Of a stretch of 60,306 nt of DNA, positions 1 through 8,422 are shown piece by piece. The notes under the pieces were generated by a model, which saw only the letters and a program-made list of their open reading frames with translations, was not told where the DNA came from and made no database searches. Numbering within the stretch: the stretch's first letter is position 1; every line of letters starts with the position of its first letter. The stretch comes from Croceicoccus hydrothermalis (GTDB taxonomy: Bacteria; Pseudomonadota; Alphaproteobacteria; Sphingomonadales; Sphingomonadaceae): NCBI RefSeq assembly GCF_022378335.1, contig NZ_JAIQCI010000023.1, positions 1-60,306 of the forward strand, in the 5' to 3' direction. A program made the translations under genes and the position numbers.

Positions 1-156
1 AGACACCCAGTTCCTAATTCAGATCAGAGGCTTAGGCCACTCCCGTTAACCCTTTAGGACCGGTTTGGTGAATACGACGGGTTAGGGCATTAACCAACGT
101 GCTTTTGCAAAGGCTCGCCTTCTACGGCATCTATCCCGAACCCAACGGAGGAAACT

Positions 157-462
157 ATGGCCGCCTATCTCATCGTCAGTCGTATCGGACCGGTTCGGGA
201 TGCGGATGCCCTTGCCGAGTATCAACGGCGCACAAGGCTGCAACCACCATCGGTCCCGCTCGAACCGCTCGTCGTCTACGGCGATGTTCAAGCCCTGGAG
301 GGGCAGGCACCCGACGGAGTCGTCATGCTGCGTTTCGACAGCGTGGACGATGCGCGCGCATGGTATGACCATCCGTCCTATCAAGAAGCTCTGCCCCATC
401 GCTTGAAGGCCGGGGAATATCAGGCGTTCATTGTCGAAGGCGTCGAGCCCGGCAACGGTTGA
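157..462 (+). CDS. DUF1330 family protein
   Basis: A 101-residue soluble protein. It opens with AAYLIVSRIGPVRDADALAEY and has a central strand-rich segment ending VVMLRFDSVDDARAWYDHP, the pattern of the small DUF1330 family (dimeric alpha/beta-barrel fold). The ATG is preceded by a good ribosome site, CGGAGGAAACT. Biochemical function is unknown for the family. It stands alone and is followed 34 bases later by the end of a convergent, broken MarR-type gene. Family assignment is good; no substrate can be proposed. Confidence 0.8.
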   Translation: MAAYLIVSRIGPVRDADALAEYQRRTRLQPPSVPLEPLVVYGDVQALEGQAPDGVVMLRFDSVDDARAWYDHPSYQEALPHRLKAGEYQAFIVEGVEPGNG

Positions 463-495
463 TGCAGAATGTCCGACACGCGCCAAAGCCGCCGA

Positions 496-1037
496 TCATC
501 CGCGGCGGGTAACCGGAAGAAACCCCCTGTTGAGGAAGGCGTGAAAATCGCCGAGGATGCGGGCCAAGGCCTCCCGGTCCTTATCCGGAATGCGGCGAAA
601 CCAGGATATGAAGCTTGCATCGTTTTCGATCGCATGGGCGACGCTTCGCACCGCCTCGATCCCCGTGGGCGTGATGGTAAGAAGCTGCGCCCGCTTATCG
701 TCAGGGCTTTGCCGCCGCTCGATCATCGCGACGGCGGAAAGTCTGCGCATCCTTATCGATAACGTAGCATCGGACACGTTGAGCGCAAACGCTAGATCGG
801 TCGCGCGGGCGGTCTGCTCCCCTCCATCATCAAGGCGCACAGCAGATGGAAGTCGGCCATGCTGAGTTGGTAGCGGGCACAGATCCGGTTCAGTTCGGTT
901 TCCAGCAATTGCGATATCTTGAGCAAATGCCACAGCGGCGCAAAATGTGCGACCTCCATGCCCAACGCCCCGAAATAGGCGCTGCCCTTGTCAACCTGAC
1001 CCCGGGGGCCGCGCCGCGCTGGTCCTGCGTCATCCAT
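496..1037 (-). pseudogene. MarR-family regulator, broken by a one-base frameshift
   Basis: Two minus-strand frames together encode a complete MarR-type winged-helix repressor. The first, starting at 1037, carries the N-terminal helices (FGALGMEVAHFAPLWHLLKI, then MADFHLLCALMMEG). The second, ending at 496, carries the recognition helix and wing (VSDATLSIRMRRL, IERRQSPDDKRAQLLTIT) and C-terminal dimerisation helix. The frames join at the CCCC run at 819-822; one extra C (G on the coding strand) would restore MEGEQTARATDLAF. No frame upstream of 1037 adds family-like sequence. This is either a recent pseudogene or an assembly error; the protein is otherwise well preserved. Confidence 0.75.
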
Positions 1038-1723
1038 GCATCGCCAATAGCACGCTGACGACCAATTTCGAATTGCGTTAACGAAGAGCGGCGCGGCTGG
1101 AGCCGAGAATCTGCCGAAGTGCCTTGCGAAGCCCGATATGTGAGGTTTCCAGGCTATCGTTGGCGGCTTGTCCACGTTGCTTCGTCGACCGGGCAGAGGA
1201 TACCGTTCCAACGGGCCGACCTCATTGGATCCGCGTTGTGTCATGGTCTATGCAAAAAAGGGAATAGCGTTCGCCGCTTGTCCCGCAACTCTTCGATAGA
1301 CCTCCTCCCTTTAAGTCATCATTGATTTTTGCGCGGTTGGGACGCCGTTGCATGCCACCATCTGGCTATTCATGTGCGACCGCCTCGAATGTCTGTGCCG
1401 AAAGAAAATCGACGCGGGTCATTTCGTTTCTATTTTTTATCGGCTGTTCGTTTCCAGCCTAGCGCGCCTCTTTACGTTTTCGGCGCCTGCTCGAAGCGGA
1501 CTGCGGGTAGCTTCGAATGCAAAGCGTTCCATGATGTCGGCAATCAAGCAAAACGCGGCTTACGCAAAAATCCAATGTTTGAGCTTTTTAAGACGCACGA
1601 AATCCGCCCGGACATTCGGTGACGGCAGCAGTTCCACGGCTTATCTCAGGCCGCCTCTTATCGGCTTGCCTGCCACATAGCCGGGTGACTTGATATTCGA
1701 TCGAGGCTAAATGCGCCTGCGCT
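1038..1723. other. Gene-free stretch, no recognised feature
   Basis: Nearly 690 bases without a convincing gene. Short open frames here have no recognisable family features or supporting ribosome sites. The stretch is less GC-rich than its neighbours around 1360-1600. I see no convincing terminator, tRNA or insertion sequence. It separates the broken MarR gene from the DUF2946-like/TonB-receptor unit and presumably contains the promoter of the latter. Confidence 0.4.
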
Positions 1724-2209
1724 ATGGACCGCATTCGCCACCTGATCTTGCGCTTTCGCGACCTGGCATTCTTCCTCGTCCTCTGCGCCTTTGCCGTGAA
1801 GATAGCGGTTCCGGCCGGATATATGCTGACTAGCGGGCCACAGGGCCTTAGGCTGCAAATCTGTTCGGGCACTGTCGCCGTCTTGCCCGTCTCCAACGTC
1901 GATCAGGCGGATGGGCAGATGCATGCGAGTATGCGCCACGCCGCGCGCGGCAGCGAACATGCGGATGCGCAGGCGCGCCAAAACGCGGCCGGTTCCCAAA
2001 GCGGACATGCGGACGGCAGCCATGCCGAGCAGCAGAAGTGCCTCTTTACGGCACTGACCATGGCGTCGCTCGCCGGTGCGGATGTCGATCTGCTGATGGC
2101 GGCGATCGCCTTCGTCATGCTGCTGTGGCTGCGGCCGCTGCCGCCAATGGCGATCCGGCGCGCGCTGCGCTGGCAGCCTCCGTCGAGAGCGCCCCCGCTG
2201 CCCGCCTGA
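1724..2209 (+). CDS. DUF2946-like His-rich membrane protein
   Basis: A 161-residue protein with an N-terminal hydrophobic segment (residues about 14-35), a cysteine shortly after it (LQICSG), a long His/Met-rich hydrophilic middle (QMHASMRHAARGSEHADAQ, then SGHADGSHAEQQKC), and a C-terminal hydrophobic segment (residues about 118-137). This layout fits DUF2946-type proteins, often found beside metal-linked TonB receptors. It lies about 140 bases upstream of a TonB receptor on the same strand. The His/Met content suggests a metal-binding role, possibly copper; that is inference. Confidence 0.6.
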   Translation: MDRIRHLILRFRDLAFFLVLCAFAVKIAVPAGYMLTSGPQGLRLQICSGTVAVLPVSNVDQADGQMHASMRHAARGSEHADAQARQNAAGSQSGHADGSHAEQQKCLFTALTMASLAGADVDLLMAAIAFVMLLWLRPLPPMAIRRALRWQPPSRAPPLPA

Positions 2210-2348
2210 CGCGGGCGGCCCTGCCGTCACCCTGAGAGACGCCCGGTCGTGCCTGCCGCCGCGATTGCCGGTGGCGGGGCCAATCCGGTTCGGGATGCAC
2301 GCGTCATCGTGCCCGTTTTCCCAATCTCGATCCCGAACAGGATGACCC

Positions 2349-4382
2349 ATGCCTTATCGTATCTGTGCGAGCACGACGCTCGTGCTCGCCTCGCTTGCTT
2401 CGTCCCTGTCCGCGCAAACGGCTCAAGCGCGGCCGGACGATACCCGCCGTGCCGACACCAGCTTTTCGGTCGACAGCATCGTCGTCACCGCGCGGGGCCG
2501 GTCCGACCTGCCGGACACCATTCTTACCTCGGTCGACCGCCTCGATCCCAAGATCGCGCAGCGCTCCGATGTTGGAAATGTCTACGAACTCGTCGGCCAG
2601 ATGCCGGGCGTGCAGGTGACGGAATTCAATCAAGGCACCACGGGCGGCAAGTTCTCGTTCCGCGCTTTCAATGGCGAGGGGACGATCAACGGGGTGAAGC
2701 TGTTGATCGACGGCGTCCCGTCGAACGAGAACAACGGCAACATGCCCTTCATCGACGCGGTGTTCCCGCTGCATATCCGCACGATCGAAGTGGTGCGTGG
2801 CACGTCCGATCCGCGCTACGGCCTGCACAATATCGCAGGCAGCGCCAACATCCTGACGCGCACCGGTGGCTCCTTCATCGATGCGCGCGTTTCGGCCGGC
2901 AGCTTCGCGACCGTGCAGGCGCAGGCTGCGGTCGGGCTGGAAACCCGCGCCGTCACGCAGAACTACTTTGCGGGCTACCGCGACAGCAACGGCTATCGCG
3001 AGCACAGCGAGAGCGAGCGGTTGAGCCTTGGCGGGAAATGGCGCGCCGACATCGGTCTGGTCACACTGGGCGCGGTCGCGCGCTATTACGAAGCCGAGGT
3101 GCAGGAACCGGGCTATCTGACCTTTGCCGCGAGCCGCGCCGACCCGCGCCAGACCAACAGTTTCAACGCGACCGACGGGGGCACGCGCGACCTTCGGCAA
3201 TATGCGCTGACGCTGGAGAGTGGTCTTGCACAAGGCCTTTCGGCGAACGCGCTTGGCTACCACAATCGCGTGCGCGAAGATCGCTTCGTCAAGTTTTCCG
3301 CCAGCGCGCAGCAGCAACGGCGGTTGACCCGGGAGGATCAATTCGGCCTTCGCGCCTCGCTGCGCTGGCAAACGACTGGTATCGGCATCCCGCTGGCCGT
3401 GCAGGTGGGCGGTGACATCGAATGGCAGGACAATCGCTCGCTTCGCTGGCTGACCACCGAACGCCGGCTCGACCGGCAGACCCGTGATCAGCAGTTCGGC
3501 CTCAGCACCGGTAGCATCTATGTGCAGGCGGAGATCGAACCGGCCCGCTGGCTGCGCATCACGCCCGCGTACCGCGTCGATTGGGTGGGCGGCGATTTCG
3601 AGAACCGACTGAACCGCACCACCGCGCCGATCAACGATTACGGTACGATCGAACAGCCCAGGCTGTCGATCGCGGTGCTGCCGAGCGACAATCTGACGCT
3701 TTATGGCAGTTACGGGCGGACGTTCCAGATCGGCCTCGGTTCGGGCGCCTATCTGATTGCGCCGCGCACGCGCGACCTCGCGCCCTCAGTCAACGAAGGT
3801 TTCGAAGCGGGCATCGCGTGGCGGCGTGGCAAGGTTTTCGAGGCGCGCGCCGCCTATTGGGAGCAGAGTGCGACAGGCGAGATCGCGCGGCGCCTGAACG
3901 ATCCCTTGGGCGATTTCGAGAATGTCGGTGCAACCTACCGGCGCGGCGTGGATGTACAGGGCAATCTGCGCCCGCTGCCCGGCCTGTCGCTATGGGGTGC
4001 GCTCGCCTGGCAGGAGGCCAGGATCGACACACCCGATCCCGCCTCGCCGCAACTGGCGGGCAATGCGCTGGATCACGTGCCCGGCTGGCTGTGGTCGGCC
4101 GGCGCCGAGTATGGCGCCACCGCTCGCCTGCTTCTAGGCATGATTGCCACCGGGCAGTCCGACTATTTCCTCACCACCGCCAATGCCGAGGGACGCTGGG
4201 GCAGGTCCGCCCTGTGCGACGCGACCGCGACATACGATCTGACCGACCGGTTCGCACTGGGCCTGACGGTGCGCAACCTGATGGGCGATTACAACGAATA
4301 TGTCTGGTTCGATGGATCGCAGACGCTCCACAGCCCGGGTGAGGGCCGCAGCGCCTTCGCCAGTATCCGGACGCGGTTCTGA
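2349..4382 (+). CDS. TonB-dependent outer-membrane receptor
   Basis: A 677-residue receptor with a signal peptide (cleavage near residues 22-27, SLSAQTAQA), a TonB-box-like start to the mature region (DSIVVTARG), a plug domain (about 45-165, including FRAFNGEGTINGVKLLIDG and VVRGTSDPRYGLHNIAGSAN), and a beta-barrel ending in the aromatic C-terminal FASIRTRF required for outer-membrane insertion. It follows a His-rich DUF2946-like protein and overlaps by one base a PepSY-domain membrane protein, a common receptor/inner-membrane-reductase arrangement. Substrate unknown: a siderophore or metal complex is likely. Full length, no disruption seen. Confidence 0.9.
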   Translation: MPYRICASTTLVLASLASSLSAQTAQARPDDTRRADTSFSVDSIVVTARGRSDLPDTILTSVDRLDPKIAQRSDVGNVYELVGQMPGVQVTEFNQGTTGGKFSFRAFNGEGTINGVKLLIDGVPSNENNGNMPFIDAVFPLHIRTIEVVRGTSDPRYGLHNIAGSANILTRTGGSFIDARVSAGSFATVQAQAAVGLETRAVTQNYFAGYRDSNGYREHSESERLSLGGKWRADIGLVTLGAVARYYEAEVQEPGYLTFAASRADPRQTNSFNATDGGTRDLRQYALTLESGLAQGLSANALGYHNRVREDRFVKFSASAQQQRRLTREDQFGLRASLRWQTTGIGIPLAVQVGGDIEWQDNRSLRWLTTERRLDRQTRDQQFGLSTGSIYVQAEIEPARWLRITPAYRVDWVGGDFENRLNRTTAPINDYGTIEQPRLSIAVLPSDNLTLYGSYGRTFQIGLGSGAYLIAPRTRDLAPSVNEGFEAGIAWRRGKVFEARAAYWEQSATGEIARRLNDPLGDFENVGATYRRGVDVQGNLRPLPGLSLWGALAWQEARIDTPDPASPQLAGNALDHVPGWLWSAGAEYGATARLLLGMIATGQSDYFLTTANAEGRWGRSALCDATATYDLTDRFALGLTVRNLMGDYNEYVWFDGSQTLHSPGEGRSAFASIRTRF

Positions 4383-5555
4383 TGCGCGGCACGGGCGCCC
4401 CCTCGCGGCTGATCGAGGGGCGCGGCCTGCGCCGGACGGTGCGCCTCGCGCATCTGTGGCTGGGGCTGAGCGTTGGCGCGCTGTTCGTCCTGCTCGGCCT
4501 CACCGGATCGGCGCTGGTATTTTATCCGGAGATCGACGCGCTGCTGAATCCCGAGATCGCGGCGGGGAGTGACACCCCGCCCGACTGGGACGCCGCGCTG
4601 CGTACGGTTCGTGCGGCCTATCCGGATAAGGCTGGGCCGTGGCACTTCGAAGTGACCGATGCCCCCGGCGCGATCCCGGCGCGCTACTACGATCCGGCGG
4701 AAACGGCGGGCCGGGATTTCGCGCCGATGATGGTGTGGCTCTCGCAAGACGGGTCGCGCATTCTGCGGCGCGATTACTGGGGCGAATACGCCGTGACCTT
4801 CGTCTACGACCTTCACTACCGCTTGCTGCTGGGCGAGAGCGCTGGCGAAGTTGTCGGCTGGCTGGGCTTTGCCATGCTGGCCCTGTTGGCGAGCGGGTTG
4901 TGGGCGTGGTGGCCGATGGGTTCATTGGGCGAAAGCGTTACGCTTTCGGCTGCGCGGCCATCCTCAGCGCGCGTTGCGCGACTGGCACAAGGGTGCTGGG
5001 CTGATGGGGCTTGGGCTACTGATCCTGCTGACAAGCACGGGAATCATGCTGGAGCTTCCCGCGCAAACCGATTCGGCCTGGGACGCGGCGGGACTGACGG
5101 TAGCCGATCCCGCGGCGCCCGTTGCCCCGCCCACACCAGCCGGCAGCCAGCCCATCGCGCCCAGCCGGGCCATCGCGACCGCGCTTGCCGCCTTGCCCGG
5201 AGCGCGGCTCGCATGGATCGAGACACCGGGCGCCGCGCGCGCGACCTATCGGTTCCGAATGCAGGTCGCGGGCGATCCCAGTTACCGCTTTCCGCACAGC
5301 TACGTCCATATTGACGCGTCAAACGGCGCGGTGGTGCACATCGTCGATGCGCGGCGAGCCTCGCCAGGGCGCAGCATCACCAATTGGCTGCACACGGTCC
5401 ACGCCGAGGCGGGCCTGGGCCTCCCCGGACGGATCGTCACATTCCTTGCAGGTCTGTTGCCGTTCGTATTGTTCGTGACCGGATATTTGCGCTGGAAAAA
5501 ACGTGCGGGCACACGAAGCTGCGGGAAAAAAGGCCACACGTCCGGCAATTCCTGA
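4382..5555 (+). pseudogene. PepSY-associated TM protein, frameshifted
   Basis: The N-terminal frame (from ATG 4382) gives the PepSY_TM signature: a first membrane segment (LWLGLSVGALFVLLGLTGSA), a periplasmic PepSY-like region, and a second segment (GWLGFAMLALLASGLWAWW). The remainder continues in another frame ending at 5555 (RGHPQRALRDWHKGAGLMG, a third segment LLILLTSTGIM, a second PepSY-like region, and a last segment VTFLAGLLPFVLFVTGYLRW). The switch lies near 4915-4925 and needs loss of one base (or gain of two) to mend. Such proteins are thought to reduce iron or copper taken up by the adjacent receptor. Pseudogene or sequence error. Confidence 0.75.
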
Positions 5556-5718
5556 AATGTTCGTTTGCGTCATTTACAGGACGAAAGCGGACAATCTCAC
5601 CCCGGAGCATGATCTGCCGGCAGATGATGCGCCTGCCGACGGCAGCTTTTGGATTGGCCAATCTACGGTGTTATGGCGGGAATGGGGGAAGCGGACCAGA
5701 AGGTTTTAAAGCAAGGAG

Positions 5719-6210
5719 CTACTTTTTGGTCAAACAGCCCCAAAGCCACCGCCAGAGCTTTGCTTCGGCGATCATCAGTTTCGCTACGATGGGTGGGATG
5801 CCTTGCTCTTCTAGGACGCGAGGGTCCGGCTTCGCCCCAAAAACCACGCCCAAAATTGCCACGAACGCGACCACTTCGACCAGCATCAGCACCGACAAGC
5901 CAATCCAACGCATCGGACTGATGGCAAGCAACAGGTTCTGGGCATCTGACGGGACCAGCTTTCCAGCCAACCAGATTCCACCACATACCAAGGCCAGGAC
6001 GCGAAGCGTCAGAGCTCGTCCTGACATGCTTCGATAACAAATCGCGAAAGTCAGAGGGACGAAAACAACCCAATCGAAAAGGGTGACGGCTTCACCAAGC
6101 TGGGGTTGCGCGTCCCAAGGGTGGGTGGTTCGAAAACCCCACGATGCAAGAAGGCAGACCGGAAGAAGCGCATAAAACCAATTGCGAGAGATGACCGATT
6201 TGATTTGCAA
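5719..6210 (-). CDS. Small integral membrane protein of unknown function
   Basis: A 163-residue protein with four likely membrane segments (NWFYALLPVCLLASWGF near 10-26; LFDWVVFVPLTFAICY near 44-59; LRVLALVCGGIWLAGKL near 69-85; a long one, IGLSVLMLVEVVAFVAILGV, near 102-121) and a basic C-terminal tail. I chose the TTG at 6210 because a strong ribosome site, AGGAGGG, sits seven bases upstream; no ATG gives as good a context. I recognise no family. It is flanked by gene-free DNA on both sides. Confidence 0.6.
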   Translation of the reverse strand: MQIKSVISRNWFYALLPVCLLASWGFRTTHPWDAQPQLGEAVTLFDWVVFVPLTFAICYRSMSGRALTLRVLALVCGGIWLAGKLVPSDAQNLLLAISPMRWIGLSVLMLVEVVAFVAILGVVFGAKPDPRVLEEQGIPPIVAKLMIAEAKLWRWLWGCLTKK

Positions 6211-6447
6211 TTTGCGCCCTCCTGTAATTCAGCGAGAATGACGGGTTTAGGGGATTTGTGCAAGCAATCGGAACGGCAGCATTGGGTCGTTTCCGGACTG
6301 ACCGCTTTTCTATCGCCATATGTCGCAGCGGTCATACGCATGGAACAATAACAAGGTTTGGACAGGGCGCAAAAAAATCAACAGCCCATCCTTGTCAACC
6401 AGCTCCATTTCGACTGATAGGAGCGGCAAACAGCGTCATTTGCGCGT

Positions 6448-7034
6448 TCAAGGCGTTTGGGTTCGGTCGATGGCCATTTCGCCCCTGTAAGGCGCACATA
6501 GCGCCTTCGCCTCTTCGGGGTCGCCTGCAAGCCGGAGCGTCCTGTTGCCTGGCGAAATCGGCACTGGCGAACGATCGTGAATGTCCTCTACCGCGATGCA
6601 GGCATCGGTCATCACCATCGAATAGACCCGGCCCCATTCCGCGCTGTCTCGCCATATGCCGGCGGCTGTAAAAACCGGTTGGTCGGGCAGGCTGAACCAT
6701 GTGCGCGTCTTGCTGCCCTTGGCGCCTTCCGCTTCGGCAAAGGCATTGAGCGGTATCAGGCACCGGCGATTGACAAAGCTCGCTTTCCAGAACCCGCTGC
6801 CAAGCTTGTCGGCGCGCGTGTTATTCAATGGCTTCGGCTTCAAGGGCTGTCCCTGCTTGCCTTTAAGCGTCAGCGGAAAGCCCCAACCCTTGGAACGCAG
6901 GCCATCGCCATCGTAGGCCAAGCCCGCTGTGCGGGGTAGATCTCGCCGCTGACATTGCTTCCATGCGGGGCTGCGGCGCCGAACATTTCGGCCACCTCTG
7001 TAACGGCGCTGGTCATGCGATACAGATTGCACAT
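6448..7034 (-). pseudogene. SOS response-associated peptidase (SRAP/YedK-like), frameshifted
   Basis: SRAP proteins cap abasic sites in single-stranded DNA through a catalytic Cys2. The ATG at 7034 gives MCNLYRMTSAVTEVAEMFG, with the Cys in place, continuing to EIYPAQ. The body then moves to another frame (GLAYDGDGLRSKGWGFPLTL, NNTRADKL, RRCLIPLNAFAEAEG, HDRSPVPI), keeping the conserved Asn, Glu and His-x-Arg motifs. One extra base near 6925 (coding CAG CCG GGC) rejoins the frames as YPAQPGLAYDG. In its present form it cannot make a complete enzyme. Confidence 0.8.
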
Positions 7035-7178
7035 CAATCGACGCTGGCCTGACATCAGTCATCTGTCAAACCGCTGTCGCACGTGAAATCAGTGGGTGGA
7101 GCGGTCATGCGCCAAGTACAATGCGGCCTCCATCGGCGACCCTGTCGAACGAACCGACCGGCAAACGATGCCTTTCGC

Positions 7179-7505
7179 TTATGTCTGGTCCGCCTTTTGC
7201 GCATACCAGTCCGCGTATATGGTGTTACGTGCCATGCGGCGCGTCAGATCGGGCGCGCCGTCGGACCACTAGACCGGCCCCCGCTCACCCAGCGCGGTCT
7301 TGGCGGCATCGACCTGCGCACGGGCATCGGACAAGTTCCCACCATCGCAACGCAACGCCCGTCCCACAGCCCGGCGGGCATTCATCAATCGGTCGACGAG
7401 TTCCTGCCGCTGCGCATCCGACAGCCGCGGGTCGGAGCGTCGCCATAACCGCCCCCGTACGACGACATAGCGTCCGTCCGGCGTGACGAGGGGATCGGTT
7501 TTCAC
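7179..7505 (-). pseudogene. Conserved short protein interrupted by an in-frame amber codon
   Basis: From ATG 7505 the frame encodes a 78-residue protein (MKTDPLVTPDGRYVVVRGRL, later RAQVDAAKTALGERGPV) resembling a small uncharacterised proteobacterial family. It stops at a TAG at 7269-7271, but the same frame continues with WSDGAPDLTRRMARNTIYA and DWYAQKADQT to a TAA at 7179-7181, matching the C-terminal half I would expect of the family (from memory of the family, not a search). The TAG sits where a Trp codon (TGG) is expected, a single G-to-A change. The ATG overlaps the stop of the upstream DUF427 gene (ATGA), so the two are probably co-translated. Confidence 0.65.
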
Positions 7506-7999
7506 CAGAACCGGCTGCCCGGAACGCCCTTGAACGGACCGGCCACGGATGAGGTGATCCAGCCTCCATAGAAATCGCCCGGCTGCGGCGTCACCCGTTC
7601 ACCATCGACATAACAGGCATCCATCGCCCCGGGATAGAAAGCCACATGGTCGCGCAGGATCTCGAACGATGCCGTCGGGTCGGGGTAAGACCAGGCCGCG
7701 CGCTCTCGCCGCTCTGCGCACGCGATGACGTCGAAGTATCGGGCCATGCCTTTCCATTCGCAGAAGCTCGTACCGCCGGAGTCTTCGAGCACGCTGGCTT
7801 CGATGCTATCGGGCGGGAGATAGTAGGTGGGCGGGTGACTTGTTTCGAGCGTGCGAATTGCGTGCCGTGTATCGGCTATGATCTGACCGCCGAACACGAT
7901 CTGAATATGGACAGCGGTGGGTTCGGCGATGGCAGGGCGGGGATAGCTCCAAACGCTCTCCTGACCTGGGCCGACGGGATCGGGTGTAACAGGCTTCAT
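7502..7999 (-). CDS. DUF427 domain protein
   Basis: A 165-residue protein with the DUF427 repeats: WSYPRP near residues 17-22, YYLPPDSI near 59-66, FCEWKG near 79-84, a second WSYPDP, and an end motif containing FYGGW. The fold is a small beta barrel of unknown activity. The open frame runs further upstream, but family similarity begins at MKPVTPDPVGPGQESVWSY, so I start at 7999. Its stop overlaps the start of the amber-interrupted small gene by four bases. Confidence 0.8.
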   Translation of the reverse strand: MKPVTPDPVGPGQESVWSYPRPAIAEPTAVHIQIVFGGQIIADTRHAIRTLETSHPPTYYLPPDSIEASVLEDSGGTSFCEWKGMARYFDVIACAERRERAAWSYPDPTASFEILRDHVAFYPGAMDACYVDGERVTPQPGDFYGGWITSSVAGPFKGVPGSRFW

Positions 8000-8144
8000 A
8001 CCGTCCCAACGCTCTCGCGCCGAAATGGTGTCACCGCGGTTTTGGGCATATACCGTTTGATGGACATGGGGTGTCAGAACCAAGGTGGGTGCAGGGTAGC
8101 GGGGGCGAATGACCCGCGCCAAGAACCAGCAAATCCGTTTCGAG

Positions 8145-8340
8145 ATTTCAGGCAAATGAAGTCGCTACCGAAATCCGTCTCAGTAAACGCATCCTTATAA
8201 TTCCGAACGTCACCTCGGCGAACGTCAAACATCCAAGACGCATCGCCTAGCTCCCCGACCCCAGTAACAAAACCCTGGTCCGACGAATAGGTTGGGAAGG
8301 GCGTACCCTGCAAAGCCGGGAATGGTTTGCATTCAACTGA
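8145..8340 (+). repeat. Dispersed intergenic repeat, copy A
   Basis: Carries an upstream module (AATGAAGTCGCTACCGAAAT at 8156-8175) and the most constant module: GACGAATAG, a G-rich run, then a stem-loop at 8309-8331 with arms TGCAAA and TTTGCA, followed by ATTCAACTGA. The same modules recur at seven other places in the window in the same order and orientation. No protein-coding role is evident. It fills the gap between the divergent DUF427 and sugar-dehydrogenase genes and so may lie in or near a promoter. Confidence 0.6.
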
Positions 8341-8422
8341 CTGCTCCCATGCGAGGTGTCGGGGAACCCCGGCCTCCCGCCACGGTTTGACAAGCGAACG
8401 AATTTTTCCGGAGCCCTCATTC

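Noticed and set aside
2249..3415. A 388-codon plus-strand frame overlapping the first TonB receptor
   Set aside because: Different frame of the receptor gene; Arg-rich low-complexity product with no family features.
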